DNA of 16,004 nucleotides, from NCBI GenBank assembly GCA_003550305.1, contig QKYT01000155.1, forward strand, positions 140,688 through 156,691, written 5' to 3'. Shown in pieces: positions 7,790 through 15,949 of this stretch. Origin of the DNA: Glomus cerebriforme. Lineage: Eukaryota > Glomeromycota > Glomeromycetes > Glomerales > Glomeraceae. The position numbers and the translations under genes were made by a program. The number at the start of each line of letters is the position of its first letter. Within the stretch, counting starts at the first letter, position 1. The notes beneath the pieces are model-generated. The model searched no databases, was not told where the DNA came from, and saw only the letters and a list, made by a program, of their open reading frames with translations.

Positions 7790-8880
7790 ATAAAATTAAT
7801 TTTCACACGACACACACGTAATACAGCTATCCCTTATCTTATGCAATCTTTAAACTAAGTCTTCCTTTTTTATTATTATTAACGGAGAACTTTATTCCGT
7901 TATACAATATATTCTTTATGTAAACTTTTTTTTCTACGCGGAAAGGGCTTATTTCCGTGTCACTCAATAAATCATTTGACACTCGCGTTATCTATCTTTC
8001 TAATCAACTTACTTGATACTTTTCCTTATTTATCGTCATATTTCTAAATAAATTATAGTTCATCTTTTTTTTACTTCTTTACTTTCTTTACGGAAGACGT
8101 TTAGCAAAAATCCCTCACTTTAATCTATACTGATATCTATACTGATATACTTATTGTTATCATCTCCTGATTTACGCCAAGACTTTGAAGGTGCGCGTTG
8201 TTTCTCTATTTGTTCAGATCCGAAAATTTATTTCCGTAATTATTCTTTTGAANAAAGGAATTTTTTTTTTTTGAANCNCGGCTATTCCTATCATATACTC
8301 TTTGTAATATGTACATTTTCTTTCTACATGTTTATCAAGATTTTAATATTATGACTCATACATCTCTTTAATCTCTGCGCAAAGTTTAATTTTAATATAA
8401 AAGCACCTATAATTTTATTCTCGCTCATTAATCTTTTGATTCATATAATATAAGCTTTATTTATAATAAGAAAAATTATGCCATTTTATTATCATTAAGC
8501 TCCCGTTCAATATCATCGAAGCCTACCATGTCCAAATAGAGGGAAAATGTTATTTCTCAATAAACTCCAAACGTAAGTTAAATCAATTTGAAAATTAAAT
8601 TTAAATATGTAATCTCACAATAATAAATAAATATATATATATTTTTTTCTAAATAGCTATTCCCACGTTAATCTTTCACTATCAGTTCCGTTTTCCTTAT
8701 TTCACCATTATTTCCGTTTATTTCATCATTACTTCCGCTCGGGGGCCTGCCCACCTTCCCTTGACTCCCGTTTTCCTTAAGTCACCATTATTTCCGTTTC
8801 GATTCTCCGTTTTAATCCATTCGAAATCCGGTCCTCCAACCCAATCGATCAGAAATCGCCGTTTAATTTCGATACATTTC
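7790..8880. other. Pyrimidine-biased region with recurrent TTTCCG
   Basis: The plus strand is strongly biased to C and T over about 1.1 kb. TTATTTCCG or close variants recur at about 7892, 7951, 8230, 8710, 8730 and 8789, and the hairpin ACGCGGAAA (7936-7944) with TTTCCGTGT (7952-7960) contains the motif in both orientations. TATCTATACTGA is tandemly duplicated around 8123-8150. Three ambiguous bases lie at 8253-8278. The open frame over 8154-8354 uses no ATG, passes through the ambiguous bases and yields nothing recognisable. The region may be a decayed repeat or a 5' leader-like pyrimidine-rich segment; I cannot assign it. Confidence 0.4.
8688..8799 (+). repeat. 80-bp-spaced direct repeat
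   Basis: The 32 bp at 8688-8719 (beginning CCGTTTTCCTTA, ending CACCATTATTTCCGTTT) recur at 8768-8799 with two adjacent differences. A third partial copy, TTTCATCATTACTTCCG (8720-8736), lies between them. This is a short degenerate tandem array on an 80-bp period. A GC-rich patch (CTCGGGGGCCTGCCC, 8738-8752) sits between the copies. Confidence 0.6.
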
Positions 8881-9200
8881 GTCGCATCATTTTGTTTGTG
8901 TTTTTATATTTGAATAGTTTTTTTTATTCGTGGCTTGATACGAAAAGGAACATCTCGTAATTGTTATGGAATGAAAATTTTTTTTATCGTTGTCAAAAAA
9001 GTCGTATAGCTATATATTATCGAAATAAAGAATTAAAAATTTATCTTTTAAATATTATCTTTCAAATATTTATTGTCTTTTAAAATAATAAATAATAAAA
9101 AAAAAAAATAAAAATAAAAATATAAAATTCTCGATCTCGTGATAAATTTTGCATTTTCATCGATTTCACTTAAAAAAAAACGGTCGACATAAATTTTATT

Positions 9201-9777
9201 TCTTTAATTCTGGCCCGAAATATTTTATATTTTCATATTTGGTAATTTTAGCAATCATCACCATTGAAAACAAGCTTTTTTTCTTTTCGGTTTTTTTATG
9301 TAACCAAACTTGTCCCACAAAATCTTTAAAAGACAATGAAAAATTTGATTATCCACAAGTTTTTATTCCTGAACTTGTTATCAGTCTAAAGTAATATGTC
9401 ACTGATTGAACTGATAAAGTTAAAAGTTTAAAAATATATTCCTTTAATTTGCCTTTTAACATGTCAAAAAAACAAGGTTTTTATTTTTGACCAGCATTAA
9501 GGCTAATTTCTGGTCTAAAAAATATTTTTACTAGAATTAAACAAATAACTTATGTGATAAATATGTGATAAATTCAATAACTATTATAATTAAAAATAGT
9601 TGATAAAATAATTAAATAAATAAAATGAATAATAAAAAAAAAGGTTAAAAGAAATTTTTTTTTTGACTTAACATATGTTATATAAATGAGATGATATCTT
9701 TGAATTTTTCGAATTTAATCAAATGTAGGCCGGCATTATAAATTCGGCCAGAATTAAGAAACTTTTGGCCAGAATTA
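9201..9777. mobile_element. Inverted-repeat element of the CCAG(A/C)ATTA family
   Basis: TCTTTAATTCTGGCCCGAAAT (9201-9221) is the imperfect reverse complement of AATTCGGCCAGAATTAAGA (9741-9759), differing by two small indels, so the two could be terminal repeats of an element of about 560 bp. A third box GGCCAGAATTA follows at 9767-9777 and GGCCGGCATTA precedes at 9728-9738. In the interior a 27-bp near-palindrome at 9489-9515 starts GACCAGCATTA and ends CTGGTC, and the segment up to 9538 aligns with the inner arm of the MITE at 5226-5263 (shared ACCAGCATTA and TACTAGAATTAAA). The piece appears to be composite or nested. It carries no recognisable transposase. An open frame spanning 9149-9394 crosses the repeat and is not called. 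Confidence 0.45.
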
Positions 9778-9836
9778 TAAATGAAAAATTAGCGATTTAA
9801 ATTATAAATATATATTGTATATATAAATACAATATT

Positions 9837-9853
9837 AAATAAATATAATTAAC
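9837..9853. repeat. Left target-site duplication (17 bp)
   Basis: AAATAAATATAATTAAC is identical to the 17 bp at 10302-10318 on the far side of the A-tailed insertion. Length and perfect identity are typical of target-primed reverse transcription. Confidence 0.85.
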
Positions 9854-10036
9854 GCTCCCGTCGACACTACTCGGGCTTCAAGGATACCATCTCCAGCCTC
9901 AGCCCATGTTCCGAATTTGTTGTCTAAAACATTTTCTAGAGGAATCTCCTGGATAAAACTTTTGGGCCAAGCGGTCCCTCTGATGGATCTGACAGTTCAG
10001 AAGGTTAGGATACGGCTCTCCTTTGACTTATTTTAA
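9854..10036 (+). CDS. C-terminal coding fragment inside the retro-insertion
   Basis: The frame is open from the first base of the insertion and runs 60 codons to TAA at 10034-10036. It includes the segments ASRIPSPASAHVPNLL and GISWIKLLGQAVPLMDL. Amino-acid use is balanced, unlike chance frames in this AT-rich DNA, and the frame begins exactly at the insertion boundary without a start codon, as expected of the end of a longer protein truncated on insertion. The identity of the parent protein is not recognised; it could be the C-terminus of a LINE ORF or of an unrelated host protein whose mRNA was copied. Confidence 0.45.
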   Translation, partial: APVDTTRASRIPSPASAHVPNLLSKTFSRGISWIKLLGQAVPLMDLTVQKVRIRLSFDLF

Positions 10037-10275
10037 GGGATTGGAAGGGATACTCTTTGGATGGTCAGCCTGGTTGCTATCTCTCATTGCGAAGTAGTAT
10101 ATTGGGCATGTTCTTATATTAGGTTTATCGTGTAGGAATTTAGATTAGCTAGTTTTTTACTTTTTAGGTTTTTATTTATGTAAACTAGATAGGAATGAGA
10201 TCATTTATTTTGTTTAGGTTAGATCTTTTCTTTTATTTTATTATTTGTATATGTAGGAATTGAATTAAATCACTA

Positions 10276-10281
10276 AATAAA
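10276..10281 (+). promoter_or_regulatory. Polyadenylation signal AATAAA
   Basis: AATAAA lies 15 bp upstream of the A run that starts at 10296 inside the retro-insertion. The spacing suits cleavage and polyadenylation of the source transcript and supports an mRNA-like origin. Confidence 0.65.
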
Positions 10282-10301
10282 GTATGCTGTTAAACAAAAA
10301 A

Positions 10302-10318
10302 AAATAAATATAATTAAC
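10302..10318. repeat. Right target-site duplication (17 bp)
   Basis: This is the perfect second copy of the 17-bp sequence at 9837-9853; its first three A residues are continuous with the A tail of the insertion, so the exact boundary is ambiguous by up to three bases. Confidence 0.85.
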
Positions 10319-11866
10319 AATTTTGACTAATGTACTTGATATTATCTGTTATAGATATAATAATCATTATAATCTTTTCATTTTATTCTAAATAATTATT
10401 CTAAATAATAATAGAATCTTACATAATATTAATGGAGCTTCTTAAATTATCTTATTTTGTGTATCTCTTATTCAAAATTTTTAACATCAAATGCTAGTAA
10501 AGAGTAGATGATTATCGCAAACTTTGATATGACACATATTGAATTGATGGAAATGGATCAATACAATCAACATTTATTTTCTCACTTTAACAAATTACTT
10601 AAATTTTTTTTTTTTTTGCAATTCAATGTGTAAGTGATAATTCTTTTCTATTCTTTATTTTATATGATTTATAAAACTTTTTTCTTTTATTCTCATAAAT
10701 TTTAATGCAAGAATCCTTTTTTTTTATGTAGTAAAACCAAGTAACATGTAAAGTGTAGATAGAATTGAACCAATGATCCATCTTCGAAAATACTTGCAAA
10801 CTGATAATTAGGTTTGTTTGTTTTTCCTTAATTCTTTTTTTTAAAAAAAAAGAATTTATAATCCTATTTTTACATACTATACAATGAAAATATTTGAAAC
10901 CAAAAATGAATAACAATGAATTTATATACAAATAGAGTACTAAAGAACATGATCACGAAAAAAAAAATTTTTCTTCATATAATGTATTCCAAAGGGATTG
11001 GTAAGAAATCAATTATATGAAAAGTACAAAGATCAAGTATGATTACAATAATTTATAAAATTATTGTCTTTTTAATATTATGTTTTAGGTAGTTTTATTC
11101 ATTGTGGCCAAAGAATTGTCATAAAAATATCAAAATTTAGACTTGAATTTCATTGGAATTATTAACATTATCCATATATCCTATCGAACATACAGTAATT
11201 ATTGTTTCACATTTTTCACATCAAAGAGAAATTATGATACAAGTAGTTTTAAAAAACAACTTAAGCAGAAAATACTTAAAACACACTTTGAAGTCACAGG
11301 ATAAAAAAAAAAATTTAGGAGTTAGTACCATTATGAAAAACGTGAATAACTCTACATGTAATAATTGTATCTTCATGAAAATTGAGGTCCTAGTGGTTTT
11401 GAACTGCTGAATAAGTTTTAATTAATAAAGGAAGTCAATTTATTTTACTAAAATGTGATTATGCCCTGAAGTTAGTAAACAAAAAAAATAAAAGTTCAAA
11501 ATTAGTACTGTTATGAAAAACATGATTTTCTCCATGACTTATGAGGATTAAAATGTATAGGTTTAATATATATTTGGAAAAAGTTTCAATAAAAAACAAA
11601 ATTATTTCAAAGTTCAAAGTAGTAAAATAGTAAAAAAAATTTTACCCAATAAAAATTTAGTGCAACATATTGCAGGTGTAAAAAATAAAATCCTATTAAT
11701 ATATTATTTAGTAATTAAATAACTTATAATTGGTTACATTATTCTTGTACTTTTGCAACTTCCTATATATTAAAATGGCATATTTCCCACAATTATCAAT
11801 ATATTGATAAAATAAAAATAACAAAAAGAATAAAAAACAACAATACTATAAACAACATTTGAATAA
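10319..11866. other. AT-rich stretch, no supportable gene
   Basis: ATTCTAAATAAT is tandemly duplicated around 10386-10410. Open frames at 10623-10931 (minus) and 11153-11410 (plus) give Lys, Ile and Phe-rich products without recognisable features and are not called. Two diverged copies of a segment spaced by about 180 bp lie at 11290-11350 and 11468-11530. The last 100 bp are A-rich leader-like sequence before the ATG at 11867. Confidence 0.4.
11290..11530 (+). repeat. Diverged direct duplication, about 180-bp period
   Basis: The segment with GAAGTCACAGG, an A-run and GTTAGTACCATTATGAAAAA (11321-11340) matches GAAGTTAGTAA, an A-run and ATTAGTACTGTTATGAAAAA (11501-11520). The final 20 bp differ at only three positions. 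It is an old local duplication; its boundaries fade into AT-rich DNA. Confidence 0.45.
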
Positions 11867-12350
11867 ATGATGAAATCTTCCAAAATTTTTTTAGAAGAAA
11901 CTATTAAAAAAAGTAAAGAAAATAAGAAAGTTAATATTGAAATGAATGAAAAAATTGTTAATTTAACATTTTCATTATATATTAACCCTGAAAATTATCA
12001 TAAAATTATGTTCAATGATGCTATAATAAATGACAAAATGTATTCATTAACCACTAAATGGCCAAATGATACATATTGCAAATTTAAAGAAATTGTTATG
12101 AAATATAAATCATCAAATTCTTGTAATGACAGAATAATTAAACTAATCAACAAAAGTAGAAATTTCAAAAAAAAATCCATTACTAAAAAATACCAAAAAA
12201 GATCAGAATCTTCTTAATGCTAATGAATTTTTATATATAAAATTCAAAAAAGTATTTATCACAAATTTTCAAGCAATAGAATATAACTTTTATTACCAAC
12301 CAATAATTCACAGAATTAAAGTTTTACTTCTTCAACCTGAAATTAAATAA
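11867..12350 (+). pseudogene. Frameshifted gene remnant, unknown family
   Basis: An ATG at 11867, directly preceded by an in-frame TAA, opens a frame of 116 codons ending at 12215. The first about 100 residues are Lys/Asn/Ile-rich but structured, with NPENYHKIMFNDAIINDKMY and TTKWPNDTYCKFKEIVMKYK. Near the run of nine A at 12167-12175 a different frame becomes the better one: it reads NTKKDQNLLNANEFLYIKFK and FQAIEYNFYYQPIIHRIKV to a TAA at 12348. One base too many in the A-run explains the pair, giving a protein of about 160 residues. Coding-like segments in two frames continue to about 12560 (for example CDHFGKTSEYPYLEIFQIGN), so the original may have been longer. A very loose likeness of the ITDK-W-P-F pattern to HMG-box proteins, which are abundant in Glomeromycotina, was considered but is not strong enough to name. 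The A-run could also be an assembly error in an intact gene. Confidence 0.45.
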
Positions 12351-12560
12351 ATTTATCTTTAAATATCAAATCATTTACCATCAATAATGATTTATACCAA
12401 TTCTATGACTTGTGATCATTTTGGTAAAACTTCTGAATATCCTTACTTAGAAATATTCCAAATTGGCAATAAAATAAATCTGATACTAAAGTACTTATTA
12501 GTTATCTTCTAAAATTAAAAGTAAAGAATAATTCTACAAAAAATTCTAAATTCTTTTGAA

Positions 12561-13140
12561 AATTATAAAGACAAGTTTTTCAAAGATATCTTCAAATGTT
12601 ATTATAAATAATATTAAATCAGCATTTTATTATGAATTAGTTATTTTTGTTAATATAGTAGAAGTGATATGATTTTTGTTTAATAAATAACAAAGATCTT
12701 AATAATATAGCATTATTTAATATTATATTGCAAAGTTCTAAAAAAATAAGAGAGGTTATTAAAATAAATCTAGCTAATAAATTTTCATTATATAATGAAT
12801 TTAATTATTTTTGAAATTTAATGATTTAATATTTATAAAGCAACTGTTTCTTAAAATACTTTTGGAATTTACTCATAAATATTTACAGACAAAAGTTAAT
12901 TATAAAGTGATTAAGGAATCAAATCTTAGACTTTACACTACTTTACTGAAATGTTTTAAATCGCGTATATGTTGCAACCAAATCGTAACCAAATAGCATA
13001 GCTATTAGCCATAAATTTGTCACAATCTAGTATAAATCTAGTTAATATGCAGTTACTACAGTAAAGTATTCGTCTATATGCAGTTACTGCGCATTAAGAT
13101 GATCGTGAATCAATTTCACAACTAATATACTATTTATAAA
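12561..13140. other. AT-rich spacer with short direct repeats
   Basis: No gene is supported. TATGCAGTTACT occurs twice (about 13046-13057 and 13077-13088) and TCTAGT twice just before it. An open frame at 12811-12996 has no recognisable product. Confidence 0.4.
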
Positions 13141-13345
13141 TCAAAGTAGTTGCGAATTAGTTTAAAATTTTTAAATGTATAGTAGATAGTTATTAAATAT
13201 GTCAAATTTTAGTAAATATGTAGTAAATATGTCGCAAAGAAATAATAAATATTTTATTAAAATTAGTAAATAAATTTGTAAATATGTATTAAATATGTTN
13301 CAAAGTATTAATAAATTTATTAATAAAGTTTAGTAAATACATCGT
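13141..13345. repeat. Degenerate minisatellite of TAGTAAATATGT-like units
   Basis: Units related to TAGTAAATATGT, some with CGCAAAG or CAAAG appended, are repeated about eight times with drift, including one ambiguous base at 13300. It lies just beyond the 3' end of the transposase-like pseudogene and may have grown by replication slippage. Confidence 0.5.
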
Positions 13346-13370
13346 AAGAATTAATAAATGATTTTTGCTA

Positions 13371-13376
13371 TTTATT
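13371..13376 (-). promoter_or_regulatory. Possible polyadenylation signal of the pseudogene
   Basis: AATAAA on the minus strand lies about 42 nt beyond the natural TAA stop at 13420-13418. Position and spacing are appropriate for the 3' end of the transcript, though AATAAA is frequent in such AT-rich DNA. Confidence 0.35.
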
Positions 13377-13956
13377 TATATAATATATAAAAATTCGTAG
13401 CAAAGCAATAACAGATATTATATGGCCTTGAAGAAATAAATGTTTCTTATATATAAATCATTCTCAAAATTGTGACCACTACCGCTGATGCATTCATCAT
13501 CGTTACAATAATGAATAAAATGCACTGTATTATTTGTATCAACTTTACTTATAGGATGGATCCTTCATGTATTTTGAAGCCTATAAACTGGACATTCTAA
13601 CTTCTTTTGATTGGTAATTTCAAACCTATCAATGTCAATAAAGGCAAAACGTTAATTATTCCTTTCATGACTAAAAATTAATCGTAGAAGCGCAAAACTT
13701 TCACCCTCTTCTTCAGAGATGATGGTAATGATATCACTGACATGCAGATGATATTGTGTATTAATCCCATTATCTTCTATTAAAAAACAAACGAGTTCAT
13801 AGTGTCAACATGAACTTTCAAAAAATGCCGTTTCATAACCCATATCTTGATATACTGATGCCAATTCTCTACAAAAGTCAGGATCGTTCAGCAAATTTTC
13901 TTCAGCCTGTCTTCTTGATATATACTTCTTTAAGATTATATTTGAAATATATTCAT

Positions 13957-14035
13957 CTAATGGAAAAATAATAAACTAGTTAAAATATTATTAATTAAAA
14001 AATCATACAATTCAATAAAGAAACTTTGATCAAAC
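13957..14035 (-). other. Intron of the pseudogene (79 nt, phase 1)
   Basis: The donor GTTTGATC follows GATA at 14036 and the acceptor is CCATTAG ending at 13957. A TTAAC branch-like sequence lies about 20 nt before the acceptor. Removing it joins EEDISD to NEYISN in one frame, whereas reading through gives stops. The GT is followed by a non-consensus TTG. Confidence 0.65.
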
Positions 14036-14384
14036 TATCGCTTATATCTTCTTCAGGATCAAAGGATTTTTCAACAATGAACCAATCATTCATCAACCAT
14101 TTTAAGTGATACAAAAGGTTCGTTAAAGCATTATTTGTTGAAGAAAAGCATTTGTCAATACCACCATCAAATAGATAGCGTACTACAAATAATGTTGTAT
14201 ATCATTTTAATAAGTTGAGGTCAATGTTCTTTTGATTCATTCATGGCATGATATTTTTGAATATACGATGCACTATTTCTTTTGTCCCTACACCTGTATT
14301 TAATAAAGTCGCATAATTTCTTACGTGTTGGGCTAAATGGTAATTGATGTGTAGATTTGGAAGGGTTTCAAATCCTTTGAACAC

Positions 14385-14472
14385 CTGTTTGTAATTATTG
14401 TAATTATTGTTAATAAATAGCATAAATAATGTATCTAATAATCAATATGTAATTTCAATATTTATTAATTAC
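14385..14472 (-). other. Intron of the pseudogene (88 nt, phase 0)
   Basis: The donor GTAATTAAT follows TTTTCGCAG and the acceptor is ACAAACAG. Splicing joins DSERKLFSQ to VFKGFETLPNLHINYH in frame. The minus-strand open frame that starts at 14423 begins inside this intron, so its first residues are not genuine. Confidence 0.75.
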
Positions 14473-15883
14473 CTGCGAAAATAATTTTCTTTCACTATCT
14501 AAACATTTATGCAATTGAATATAATCCTCTTCTATAAAAGAATATTTAAATGCTATCATCATCATTTTCGCCATCAATATCCAATATTTCACCCAAAGTT
14601 TTACTGCAAAATTACTTCGAGAAACTCTTATTCATCGTTGAAATAAAGTAAGTTCAGGTTTTTTGAAGTGTGAGGGTTTTAAGAATCTATTAAGAATAAA
14701 CGGAATCATCATGGCCAAATGTAAGCAATCTGATATCATAAAACTGTCAATATGAAATATCAGATTCAGTAATTTTTGCCATGTTCTCAGATATTTAAAT
14801 GATTTCCAAAAACTGATGAATTCAGATTTTCCTTTCAGCGAAAGTACTTCGATTGTTATCTTGAAAAATTTTAATACTTTGCCAGCCGTAAGATGATAGA
14901 CATCTTGTAGTGACTGAAGATGCCTTTCTCTTTTTAATTCATCAAGTATTGATAACTGTAATCCATACATTGTAGCGATTTCATTACTTTTTGTTATATT
15001 TGATTCTAATGAAATCTCTTTAAATTGGTTATTAGTAATATGATGATAATGAGAAACTAACAATAAATTGAGACCTTCAAAAGTCCAAGAATCTTTTATT
15101 GCATTACACGTATGATATCCTTTTATAGCACCGTGTCTTTTAACCCCCCAACTAAGTCATTTTCTTGCGGTAAATTGGCTGTTACGTCACTGACTTGCAA
15201 TAATGAAACTTCTATTTCCTTGCACATCTATTATTATTCCTTTTTCTAGTTGCTTCATCTCATCAACAAAGGGACTAATGAATTCATTAAAAGAATCTCT
15301 GAATAGGATGAAACCAATGACGAAATGATTTTTAAGTTATTTCCTTTTATAAAAAGGCAAATTTCCAATTTGAACATAGACACCACCTAGGGAATGGTAT
15401 ACATTTCAAAATATTCCAAAATTATCATAATATAAGTCAATATATTGCTTATAGTTTGAAAGATTTGTTACCATTTCATCTAATGCAGTAAATTCTGAAG
15501 GATGGCGATAAGAATACGCAACGTTTCTTAATTTCCAATGCTCTTGATGTTTATATAAAATTTCAGAATAAAAATTGAAGTAGCTTCATTAGTATTGCCT
15601 TCATTGTAAAAAATAATGATTGTGGCAAGTCTGACAATTTTTTGTAATTCAATCATTATGATCACATCTTCCACTTCTCGATCTAACAACCACACTTCAT
15701 TATGTGATCTTTCTCTTCAACTATTGCTTTGCAAGTTGTTTGGCAATTCGGTGAATTGTAAAACACATTGAACTGTTACTTTGAGCTTGCCATCTGTACT
15801 ATATACTATCGCTAAAATTTGACTGAACTTGTTTCTTATTATCGATTCTCTATATACTATAAATGCTCTGCAGTTGTACGTCA

Positions 15884-15949
15884 CTAAAAATTAATAAATT
15901 AATAAAACAATCATTGTTTTAATATCATTGTTTATTATTTATTGATTAC
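15884..15949 (-). other. Intron of the pseudogene (66 nt, phase 1)
   Basis: The donor GTAATCAAT follows TTTCAAG and the acceptor is AATTTTTAG. Splicing gives GVKFQVTYNCRAF in frame. A further GTATGT donor-like site at 15995 with TATAG ending at 15966 would make a 30-nt intron, which is unusually short and remains uncertain because the window ends there. Confidence 0.65.

Larger units (their letters stand above)
9854..10301 (+). mobile_element. Retro-insertion: truncated LINE or retrocopied transcript with A tail
   Basis: This 448-bp body is GC-richer than its surroundings, carries AATAAA at 10276-10281, and ends in a run of A beginning at 10296, immediately followed by the right copy of a perfect 17-bp target-site duplication. 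These are the hallmarks of insertion by LINE-encoded reverse transcriptase (target-primed reverse transcription). The body would be a 5'-truncated LINE 3' end, a SINE, or the 3' end of a host mRNA. The first 60 codons are open (see separate entry) and the remaining roughly 260 bp look like a 3' untranslated region. Lack of differences between the duplications suggests a comparatively recent event. No reverse transcriptase is encoded in the window, so mobilisation was in trans or the element is truncated. Confidence 0.8.

Noticed and set aside
8250..8280. Ambiguous bases taken as a possible biological feature
   Set aside because: Isolated N calls beside a 12-T run are best explained as a sequencing or assembly limitation.
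8154..8354. Plus-strand open frame through ambiguous bases
   Set aside because: It has no ATG, includes three N positions, and ends in a hydrophobic run typical of T-rich DNA. The first 30 residues look slightly protein-like but could not be tied to anything.
9149..9394. 81-codon plus-strand frame
   Set aside because: It runs through the inverted-repeat arm at 9201-9221 and a T-rich tract. Only its last 30 residues look coding-like, which is not enough for a gene call.
10623..10931. 102-codon minus-strand frame
   Set aside because: Lys/Ile/Phe-rich product arising from T and A tracts, with no homology recognised and no splice or promoter context.
11153..11410. 85-codon plus-strand frame
   Set aside because: It crosses one copy of the 180-bp-spaced duplication and a nine-A run, and the product shows no features.
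11998..12180. Minus-strand frame opposite the 11867 gene remnant
   Set aside because: Antisense shadow: hydrophobic low-complexity product opposite a better plus-strand frame.
12811..12996. 61-codon plus-strand frame
   Set aside because: Short, background composition, no recognisable motif.
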